Origin: Oscillospiraceae bacterium
GTDB lineage: Bacteria > Bacillota_A > Clostridia > Oscillospirales > Ruminococcaceae
Direction of reading: 5' to 3'
DNA: 7,604 bases
NCBI GenBank assembly: GCA_017414145.1
Contig: JAFPQL010000087.1
Coordinates: forward strand, 1 to 7,604
Within the stretch, counting starts at the first letter, position 1, and the number at the start of each line of letters is the position of its first letter. The notes below the pieces were generated by a model. It ran no database searches and was not told the DNA's origin. It saw only the letters and a program-made list of their open reading frames with translations. This document shows positions 1-5,720 of this stretch, one piece after another. Made by a program: the position numbers and the translations under genes.

Positions 1-179
1 CTGCGGGCTTGGGGCTCTGCGATAGAGAGCCCCATTCTCAAATCGCATCCGCGAAGCGGATACCTCTTTTTACAGAAACCGGCGCTGCCAGTGAAATACA
101 TGGCGGCGCCGGTGCTTTTGTATGGTTCTATCGTGGCGAAGTTTGGTTGTGTCCCGATTCCGCCCGCGGCGGGCTTTAG
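1..179 (+). CDS. Possible C-terminal fragment of an unrecognised protein (open at left edge)
   Basis: From base 3 a frame stays open for 58 codons and stops at TAG 177-179. The start would lie left of the window. I do not recognise a family. The visible peptide contains PHSQ (about residues 10-13) and ends RGEVWLCPDSARGGL. The same two motifs recur in a minus-strand frame ending at 7211, where codons for the shared residues differ mostly at third positions (for example CAT/CAC, TCT/TCC, CAA/CAG, TGT/TGC). That pattern favours real or recently decayed coding sequence. Against it, two terminator-like hairpins (47-71 and 78-119) lie inside the frame, which would be odd in a gene. It could instead be the 3' untranslated region of an upstream gene carrying a structured repeat. 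Confidence is low. Confidence 0.3.
   Translation, partial: AGLGLCDREPHSQIASAKRIPLFTETGAASEIHGGAGAFVWFYRGEVWLCPDSARGGL
47..71 (+). terminator. Small terminator-like hairpin
   Basis: ATCCGC (47-52) pairs with GCGGAT (56-61) around a GAA loop, and a run of five T follows at 67-71 after TACCTC-type sequence. A second weak stem lies just upstream, GGGGCTCT (11-18) with AGAGCCCC (26-33). The stem is short and five bases separate it from the T run, so termination here would be weak. It may act in tandem with the stronger hairpin at 78-113. Confidence 0.35.
78..119 (+). terminator. Rho-independent terminator for a gene left of the window
   Basis: A 13-pair stem forms between 78-90 and 101-113 (ACCGGCGC-T-GCCA with TGGC-G-GCGCCGGT, one G-T wobble) around a 10-base loop. 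GCTTTT follows at 114-119. The T run lies only on the plus-strand exit side, so it would stop transcription coming from the left edge. It falls inside the open frame 3-179, which either argues against that frame being translated or means the hairpin was inserted into it. Confidence 0.55.
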
Positions 180-203
180 GAAATGGCCGCGGGCACTGCC
201 CGC
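132..203 (+). repeat. Dispersed repeat, copy A
   Basis: This stretch matches the minus strand of 7186-7258. Over the 48 bases up to and including the TAG, 40 are identical. After the stop, both copies share TGGC-x-GCGGGCACTGCCCGC. Two palindromes are inside: GCCCG (162-166) with CGGGC (170-174), and GCGGGC (189-194) with GCCCGC (198-203). Both copies sit just upstream of a promoter that points in the same direction as the repeat. No transposase or target-site duplication is visible, so its origin is unknown. Confidence 0.7.
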
Positions 204-242
204 CGGAGGGCTTTAGGAAATGGCCGCGGGCACTGCCCGCCG
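171..242 (+). repeat. Two tandem 35-base repeats with a 37-base period
   Basis: Bases 171-205 recur exactly at 208-242, separated by GA. Each unit starts GGGCTTTAGG, contains an AAATGG core, and ends with the hairpin GCGGGCACTGCCCGC (189-203 and 226-240). The first unit overlaps the end of dispersed repeat copy A, so the duplication probably arose locally by slippage or unequal exchange. Exact identity suggests a recent event. The other copy of the dispersed repeat, near 7200, has only one unit. Confidence 0.9.
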
Positions 243-493
243 CGAAATATTTCCAAAAACTGCGGCGATGAATCCGCTGAAAACGGTCAAAATGCAGATT
301 TTGCGGTTTTGGTCATATTTTGCGGTGACATATGGTTTTTTTGCAGTTCCGGCCGGTTATCATGGCTCTGATTTGTCTGTGTTTGTGAATCTGCAAAAAA
401 ACACGCCCCGTTTTTTATGCAAACTGCTGCCGGATTCCGCGCTTTTTGTCGGATGTTACGAGAACACCGTGCTTTTTTTGTCACATCCGGCTA
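243..493. other. AT-rich intergenic region upstream of glgP, no gene seen
   Basis: No convincing gene is present; open frames here lack ribosome binding sites and one runs through the glgP promoter. Visible structure includes a 10-base direct repeat ATTTTGCGGT at 298-307 and 317-326 (19-base period), an inverted repeat CAAAAT/ATTTTG (288-303), and two similar T-rich tracts, CCGCGCTTTTTGTC (437-450) and CCGTGCTTTTTTTGTC (467-482). GCCGGAT (429-435) and ATCCGGC (485-491) form an inverted pair that ends just before the -35 box. These could be regulatory, but no known operator is recognised. Confidence 0.6.
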
Positions 494-522
494 TTGCATT
501 TTCAGAGGAAAAGGGGTATAAT
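494..522 (+). promoter_or_regulatory. Sigma-A-type promoter of glgP
   Basis: A -35 box TTGCAT (494-499) is followed by a 17-base spacer and a perfect -10 box TATAAT (517-522). The predicted transcript starts near 529-530, leaving a leader of about 90 bases. The ATG at 531 lies at the transcription start and so cannot be the translation start of glgP. No riboswitch or attenuator is recognised in the leader. Confidence 0.85.
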
Positions 523-620
523 AATAAAGTATGTTTGCCGGCGGATACGCACAGAAATCAGATCCGACGCACCGCCGCAGACCAGATTTTGACCAGATAT
601 GGAGAATGGAGTCTTTGACA

Positions 621-3005
621 ATGTCCAAATTATCCGAAAAGGTGACAGCGGACTTTCTGACCCGCCTGCAGACACAGTTCAATGTCTCTCCGGATGAGGC
701 GAGCGACAAGCAGATTTACCTTGCCCTCTCTTCCGTCATCTGTGAGCTGATGAAGACAAAGCGGCAGAAGTTCATGAACCATGTCAATTCCACCGGCGAA
801 AAGCAGGTCTTTTACCTCTCGATGGAATTTCTGATGGGGCGTTCACTCAAAACGAGCCTGTATAATCTCGACCTCGCGGACGATATCGAAAAGTTCCTGA
901 AGAAATTTGACATCAAGCTGGACCGCGTGTACGACTACGAGCCGGATGCCGGCCTCGGAAACGGCGGTCTCGGCAGACTGGCTGCCTGCTATCTGGACGG
1001 CCTTGCAACTATGGGCTATCCCGCGACCGGCCACTCGATCTGCTATGAGTACGGCATCTTCAAGCAGAAGCTCGAAGACGGCTGGCAGACCGAGCTGCCC
1101 GATAACTGGCTCCCCGGCGGCGAGGTCTGGCTCGATCCCAGACCCGAACAGGCAATCGAGGTGCATTTTGAGGGCGACCTCGAAGAATACTGGGATCAGC
1201 AGTATCACCATGTCTCTCATGTCAACTACAGCACCGTCACCGCAATCCCGTATGATATGTATGTCTCCGGCTACAATTCCAACGCCGTGTCCGTGCTGAG
1301 ACTGTGGAGCGCCAAGGCGCCGAGCTTCGATATGGCCATGTTCAATCAGGGCGACTACTCCAGAGCCCTCGGCCAGAACTCCATCGCCAACGCGATCTCC
1401 AAGGTGCTGTACCCGAATGACAACCATCTGGAGGGCAAGTCGCTCCGTCTGCGCCAGCAGTATTTCCTCTGTGCGGCGGCGGTCGGCGACATCGTCAACA
1501 ACCACATGAGCGTCTACGGCACGCTGGACAATCTCGCCGACAAGGTCGCCATTCACATCAACGACACCCACCCGACGCTCGCCATTCCGGAGCTGATGCG
1601 CATTCTGCTCGATGACTGCGGCTACGGCTGGGATAAGGCGTGGGATATCACCACGAAGGTCTTTGCCTACACGAACCACACCGTCATGGCGGAGGCTCTG
1701 GAAAAATGGGATGTCAACCTCGTGCGGAGAGTGATTCCGCGTGTGTTCTCGATCATCGTCGAAATCAACAACCGCTACTGCGCGAGAATCTTTGAAAAGA
1801 CCGGCAACAGCGAGCTGACGACAAAAATGTCGATCATTCAGGACAATATGATCCACATGGCGACCCTCTGCGTCGCCGGCTCCCACAGCGTCAACGGCGT
1901 GTCCAGACTGCATTCCGAGATCATCAAGGATTCCGTGTTCCATAACGAATTCTGCGATGCGCCGGAGAAGTTTACGAATGTCACGAACGGCATCGCATAC
2001 CGCCGCTGGCTGTATCAGTCCAATCCGGAGCTGACAAAGCTGCTCAGAGATGTCATCGGCGGCGGCTTCCTCAAGAATGCCGCGGAGCTGGAGAAGCTGC
2101 GCCGCTTCGCGGATGACGCGGATGTGCTCGACCGGCTCACGGCGGTCAAGCACAAAAACAAGGCGGGCTTTGCAAAATATGTCAAGGCGAAAACCGGCGT
2201 CGAGCTGAACCCCGACAGCGTCTTTGATGTGCAGGTCAAGCGTCTGCACGAGTATAAGCGGCAGCACCTCAACGCGCTCAACATCCTCGCGGATTACCTG
2301 ATGCTGCTGGAAAATCCGGACATGGACTTCGCGCCGAAGACCTATATCTTCGCGGCAAAGGCCGCACCGGGCTACTACCTCGCAAAGCAGATCATCAAGA
2401 TGATCTGGGCGCTTTCCGAGGAGATCCGCCGGACACCGAAGATCAAGGATAAGCTGTCGGTCATCTTCCTCGAAAATTACTGCGTCACGCTCTCCGAGCT
2501 GCTGATGCCCGCTTCGGATTTCTCCGAGCAGATTTCGCTCGCAGGCACCGAGGCCTCCGGCACCGGCAACATGAAGCTGATGCTCAACGGCGCTGTCACG
2601 ATCGGCACGCTGGACGGCGCGAACATCGAGATCAAGGAGGCTGCCGGCGATGAGAATATCATCATCTTCGGCATGAAGACCGAGGAGGTCAACCAGCGCA
2701 AGCCCGGCTACCGTCCGCAGGATCTCTACCAGCATCACGGCGTCATCCGGAGCTGTGTGGACCGCATCGCCAGCGGCATCAACGGCTGTGCCTTCCCGGA
2801 AATCGCACAGTCCCTGCGCACGCAGGACCCGTATATGGTGCTGGCAGACTTCGACAGCTACCGCGCCGCGCAGGCATATGCCGCACAGTGCTATGCCGAC
2901 ACGCGCCGCTTTGCGCGCATGAGCCTCAATAACATTGCCGGCGCAGGCATTTTCTCTGCCGACCGCGCCGTCACCGAATACGCAAAGAACATCTGGCGCC
3001 TGTAA
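621..3005 (+). CDS. glgP: Glycogen/maltodextrin phosphorylase (GT35)
   Basis: This cytoplasmic, PLP-dependent enzyme removes glucose from alpha-1,4-glucan ends with phosphate, giving glucose-1-phosphate. The protein is 794 residues, close to the usual length of about 800. Family motifs seen in order are YLSMEFLMGRSL (around M68), GLGNGGLGRLAACYLDGLA (111-129), HINDTHPT (312-319), NVTNGIAYRRWL, FDVQVKRLHEYKRQ (535-548) and the PLP signature EASGTGNMK, with the PLP lysine at K652. The start ATG 621 has GGAG at 608-611, nine bases upstream. An in-frame ATG at 531 is rejected because it coincides with the predicted transcription start and adds 30 residues unlike the family. A GH13 hydrolase gene follows on the same strand. 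No glycogen synthesis gene is in the window, so glycogen versus maltodextrin as the true substrate cannot be decided here. Confidence 0.97.
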   Translation: MSKLSEKVTADFLTRLQTQFNVSPDEASDKQIYLALSSVICELMKTKRQKFMNHVNSTGEKQVFYLSMEFLMGRSLKTSLYNLDLADDIEKFLKKFDIKLDRVYDYEPDAGLGNGGLGRLAACYLDGLATMGYPATGHSICYEYGIFKQKLEDGWQTELPDNWLPGGEVWLDPRPEQAIEVHFEGDLEEYWDQQYHHVSHVNYSTVTAIPYDMYVSGYNSNAVSVLRLWSAKAPSFDMAMFNQGDYSRALGQNSIANAISKVLYPNDNHLEGKSLRLRQQYFLCAAAVGDIVNNHMSVYGTLDNLADKVAIHINDTHPTLAIPELMRILLDDCGYGWDKAWDITTKVFAYTNHTVMAEALEKWDVNLVRRVIPRVFSIIVEINNRYCARIFEKTGNSELTTKMSIIQDNMIHMATLCVAGSHSVNGVSRLHSEIIKDSVFHNEFCDAPEKFTNVTNGIAYRRWLYQSNPELTKLLRDVIGGGFLKNAAELEKLRRFADDADVLDRLTAVKHKNKAGFAKYVKAKTGVELNPDSVFDVQVKRLHEYKRQHLNALNILADYLMLLENPDMDFAPKTYIFAAKAAPGYYLAKQIIKMIWALSEEIRRTPKIKDKLSVIFLENYCVTLSELLMPASDFSEQISLAGTEASGTGNMKLMLNGAVTIGTLDGANIEIKEAAGDENIIIFGMKTEEVNQRKPGYRPQDLYQHHGVIRSCVDRIASGINGCAFPEIAQSLRTQDPYMVLADFDSYRAAQAYAAQCYADTRRFARMSLNNIAGAGIFSADRAVTEYAKNIWRL

Positions 3006-3025
3006 GCCGTCAGGATCACAGTGCA

Positions 3026-3053
3026 GAGGAGGCGGGCGTTTGCCCGCCTCTTT
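3026..3053 (+). terminator. GC-rich hairpin after glgP, weak or partial terminator
   Basis: GAGGCGGGC (3029-3037) pairs perfectly with GCCCGCCTC (3042-3050) around GTTT, and the stem can extend by three weaker pairs to 3026-3053. Only TTTGT follows, so the T run is poor. It lies 20 bases after the glgP stop. No promoter is visible between it and the next gene, so it more likely reduces or protects transcript than ends it fully. A second hairpin, CCGCGGA (3091-3097) with TCCGCGG (3110-3116), precedes the next ribosome binding site. Confidence 0.5.
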
Positions 3054-3146
3054 GTCCCGCACCGCAGTCAGGTCTGCCCCCCGGCGATTGCCGCGGAGGG
3101 CGCTGCCTGTCCGCGGACGGGGCATGGAAGAAGGGAGGACAACACA

Positions 3147-5021
3147 GTGCAGCGGATTTACGACAGCTGGGACCGTGCATACAAATCGGTGTTCGGGGCG
3201 CTCAGGCGGAATGAGCCCTGCACCTTTACGGTTTGTCTGCCGCGGGACGCGGGACTGGATTCCACGCCGATGCTGGTTTTATACCGCCCCGGCATGAAGG
3301 AGCGGTTCATCCCGATGAACACGGTCTACGAAAACGGCGACGACATTTATTATTCCGCGACCGCGCTTGCGAAGTTTCCGGGCGTGCATTACTACTACTT
3401 CTCCTACATGGCAGGCGGCTGCTGGCATTATATCAAAAAGGCCGCGGGACATGAGGGCGTCATCGGAGAAGGGGAACTGTTTCAGCTCACGGTGTACGAC
3501 GAGCATTTTGAAACGCCGGATTTCCTCAAGGGCGGCGTCATGTACCAGATTTTTCCGGACCGCTTCCACAGGAGCGGCCTGCCGCATGAGAATGTGCCAT
3601 CTGACCGCGTGCTGCGCGACGACTGGGACGGGACACCGTGGTATAAGCCCGATCACAACGGCCATGTCTGGAACAATGATTATTTCGGCGGCGATCTGGA
3701 GGGCATCGTCCAGAAGCTCGATTATCTCGAATCGCTCGGCGTCACCTGTATCTACCTGAACCCGGTCTTCGAGGCGCATGAAAATCACCGCTACAACACA
3801 GCGAATTACCGCAGAATCGACCCGCTGCTCGGCACCAATCAGGACTTTCAGCGGCTCTGCACGGAGGCGGCGCGCCACGGCATCCGCGTGATTCTGGACG
3901 GCGTCTTTTCGCACACCGGCGCCGACAGCATTTACTTCAACAAGTTCGGGCGCTACGATACCGAGGGGGCCTACAATTCCCCGATCAGCCCGTATTACAA
4001 GTGGTACACCTTCCACCACTACCCTGATGTCTACGAGTCGTGGTGGGGCATCGACACGCTGCCGAATGTCAACGAAAACGATCCGGACTACACCGACTAT
4101 ATCACCGGAAAGGACGGCGTGCTGGAATACTGGATGTCACTCGGCGCGGCGGGCTTCCGGCTGGATGTCGCCGACGAGCTGCCGGATGCCTTTCTGGAGC
4201 GCCTGCACGACTGCGTCAAGCGTGTCGACGGCGAGCATATCATCATCGGAGAGGTCTGGGAGGATGCCTCGACCAAGGAGGCGTACGGCGTCAAGCGGCG
4301 CTATCTGCTCGGCAGTCAGCTCGATTCCGTGATGAATTACCCGTTCCGGACGGCAATCATGCAGTATCTCGGCGGGTGCAGCCCGTACGATTTCCGCCGC
4401 CAGATCATGACGATTCTCGAAAATTACCCCAAATGCACGGTCGATGTCCTGATGAACTTTGTCTCGACGCATGACATCGAGCGCGCAATTACAGTGTTCG
4501 GCGGCGAACCCGCCGCGGATCACGGCAAGGACTGGGCGGCGGAGCGGCGGCTCAATCCGCAGCAGTACGCGCTGGGCAAGGCAAAGCTGAAATGCGCGAT
4601 GGTGCTGCAATTTTTCCTGCCGGGCGTGCCGAGCATCTACTACGGCGACGAGGCGGGTCTGGACGGCTACGGCGACCCCTTCAACCGCCGCTGCTATCCG
4701 TGGGGGCATGAGGATCAGGAGCTGATCGACTTCACGCGGGAGCTGTCCCGCATCCGGCATCTGTCCAAGGTGTTCGTGGACGGCAGGCTGAAGTTCCTGA
4801 CGCTCGCGGACGACTATATCGTATTTGCACGCTACCGCGATCACCGGCGCAAGGCGATGGTCATTGCGCTGAACCGTTCGGATCATGAGGTGCGGTTCGA
4901 TGTGGACAAAACGCCGTTCACCGACCGGTACACAATGTTCCGGACCGTACACGGCGAAATTGAGGGCAATCAGGTGCGCATCCCGCCGTACGGCTATGTT
5001 GCCGTCAAGGTGGAGCTGTGA
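3147..5021 (+). CDS. GH13 alpha-amylase / neopullulanase-like glycoside hydrolase
   Basis: A retaining alpha-glucan hydrolase of 624 residues, acting on starch, glycogen or maltodextrins. The chosen start is GTG 3147, with GGGAGG at 3133-3138 eight bases upstream; the same frame is open further left but reads through two hairpins without a family match. There is no signal peptide, so it should be cytoplasmic. An N-terminal beta-rich domain (about 1-125) precedes the barrel, which opens with GGVMYQIFPDRF (129-140). Catalytic regions are DGVFSH (251-256), GFRLDVADE with nucleophile D340, IIIGEVWE with acid/base E369, and STHD with D443. YYGDEAG (498-504) and a C-terminal beta domain (about 545-624) follow. 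The commonly seen YDTADY is YNTANY (216-221). The layout fits cyclomaltodextrinase/neopullulanase-type enzymes, but the exact specificity cannot be read. It lies downstream of glgP and is probably co-transcribed with it. Confidence 0.93.
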   Translation: MQRIYDSWDRAYKSVFGALRRNEPCTFTVCLPRDAGLDSTPMLVLYRPGMKERFIPMNTVYENGDDIYYSATALAKFPGVHYYYFSYMAGGCWHYIKKAAGHEGVIGEGELFQLTVYDEHFETPDFLKGGVMYQIFPDRFHRSGLPHENVPSDRVLRDDWDGTPWYKPDHNGHVWNNDYFGGDLEGIVQKLDYLESLGVTCIYLNPVFEAHENHRYNTANYRRIDPLLGTNQDFQRLCTEAARHGIRVILDGVFSHTGADSIYFNKFGRYDTEGAYNSPISPYYKWYTFHHYPDVYESWWGIDTLPNVNENDPDYTDYITGKDGVLEYWMSLGAAGFRLDVADELPDAFLERLHDCVKRVDGEHIIIGEVWEDASTKEAYGVKRRYLLGSQLDSVMNYPFRTAIMQYLGGCSPYDFRRQIMTILENYPKCTVDVLMNFVSTHDIERAITVFGGEPAADHGKDWAAERRLNPQQYALGKAKLKCAMVLQFFLPGVPSIYYGDEAGLDGYGDPFNRRCYPWGHEDQELIDFTRELSRIRHLSKVFVDGRLKFLTLADDYIVFARYRDHRRKAMVIALNRSDHEVRFDVDKTPFTDRYTMFRTVHGEIEGNQVRIPPYGYVAVKVEL

Positions 5022-5034
5022 CCGGCAGAGAAAG

Positions 5035-5086
5035 AGAGGGCTGCGGTACCCAGGCGGTATCGCAGCCCTCTGTATTGTTGTTTGTT
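5035..5086 (+). terminator. Strong terminator after the GH13 gene
   Basis: AGAGGGCTGCG (5035-5045) pairs perfectly with CGCAGCCCTCT (5061-5071), and five further pairs (one wobble) extend the stem inward around the loop CAGGC. The T-rich sequence TGTATTGTTGTTTGTT follows. It begins 14 bases after the GH13 stop and should end the glgP-GH13 transcript. The minus-strand exit side reads CTTTCTCTG, so weak bidirectional action toward the convergent operon is possible. Confidence 0.85.
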
Positions 5087-5267
5087 CCCCGTTCCCGCCC
5101 TCGCCCTTTGACCGACATCACGGTAATAACAATGCACGGTTCCGTGTGCAGATGTGCGCTGTGCGCTGTCACTGTCACGGATTCATCTTAGCGCTCTTGC
5201 AAGCAGTGCGGTCTCATTCTCAGCCGCAGAGATGTGTCCGCTTCACAGGGCTACCGTCAGAAAACGG
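5087..5267. other. Gap between convergent genes, no gene seen
   Basis: About 180 bases separate the GH13 terminator from the stop of the DIP1984-like gene. No open frame with a ribosome binding site is visible. There is a short slippage-like stretch at about 5155-5178 (GTGCGCT twice, then GTCACT and GTCAC). ACCGT (5253-5257) and ACGGT (5264-5268) form a small hairpin touching the minus-strand stop codon, but no T run follows it on that strand, so I do not call it a terminator. Confidence 0.6.
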
Positions 5268-5720
5268 TCAGATCAGCTCGACCGTCCAGTTCAGCTCCTG
5301 CAGCTTTTCGTCCGTCAGGCGGATCTCCTGTGCAACGGCGTCGAGCTGCTTCTGCATGGCACGGACATTGACCGTGCTCTGAATCTTGATTTCGGTGCGG
5401 GAATAGCGCGAGGCAAGATTGCTCGCTTCATCGAGAAAGCTCCGCAGGATGCGCTGCTTTTTCATCAGCGTATCGCGGTGTGCGATGCGTGCGGTCATGG
5501 TCTGGCCGTCGGTCACGGTCTGCGCGTTGGTCAGATTGATCCGCGTGACCAGCTCCTCCAGCTCGGCAGATGCCGCATCCAGCTCGGCGAGCAGCTCCTC
5601 CGGCTGTTCGGCGGGGGCTTCGCCCTCCTGCACCTTCGCGTTGAGGTTCAGCCGGGTGTGCAGCTCGTCGATTTTCTTTTGCAGTTCGGAACGGTTCATC
5701 AGTGCGGTTGCGAGTTTCAT
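5268..5720 (-). CDS. DIP1984-family small coiled-coil protein
   Basis: The protein has 150 residues and is highly charged and mostly helical. It begins MKLATALMNRSELQKKIDEL and has likely coiled-coil segments at about 8-26, 40-62 and 118-143. The motifs RLNLNAKVQEGE (23-34), SRYSRTEIK (104-112) and a final QELNWTVEL (141-149) match my memory of the DIP1984 family, which some databases label septicolysin. I see nothing toxin-like: no signal peptide, no membrane segment. The biochemical role is unknown. The start ATG at 5720 has AGGAGGAG (5729-5736) eight bases upstream. Its ATG overlaps the stop of the acyltransferase gene (shared ATGA, 5717-5720), so the two are probably translationally coupled. 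A longer frame to 6065 only shadows the acyltransferase gene. Confidence 0.85.
   Translation of the reverse strand: MKLATALMNRSELQKKIDELHTRLNLNAKVQEGEAPAEQPEELLAELDAASAELEELVTRINLTNAQTVTDGQTMTARIAHRDTLMKKQRILRSFLDEASNLASRYSRTEIKIQSTVNVRAMQKQLDAVAQEIRLTDEKLQELNWTVELI

Noticed and set aside
278..291. TGAAAACGGTCAAA, resembling a CcpA cre site
   Set aside because: It has one mismatch at a core consensus position, and it lies about 200 bases upstream of the -35 box. Too weak to call.
220..618. Plus-strand frame of 132 codons upstream of glgP
   Set aside because: It starts inside the tandem repeat, runs through the glgP promoter and ends at its ribosome binding site. The peptide is unlike any family I know and no ribosome binding site precedes it.
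843..3125. Very long antisense open frame (760 codons) opposite glgP
   Set aside because: It mirrors the codon bias of the well-supported glgP frame, its peptide is rich in Asp, Val, Leu and Arg with no family motif, and no ribosome binding site or promoter supports it.
4137..4952. Antisense frame (271 codons) opposite the GH13 gene, and a similar one at 3279-4019
   Set aside because: Both are shadows of the GC-rich GH13 coding sequence, with no motif or start signal of their own.
5155..5178. Short GTGCGCT and GTCACT repeats, considered as a CRISPR or VNTR
   Set aside because: There are only two copies each, very short, without spacers. It looks like ordinary slippage.
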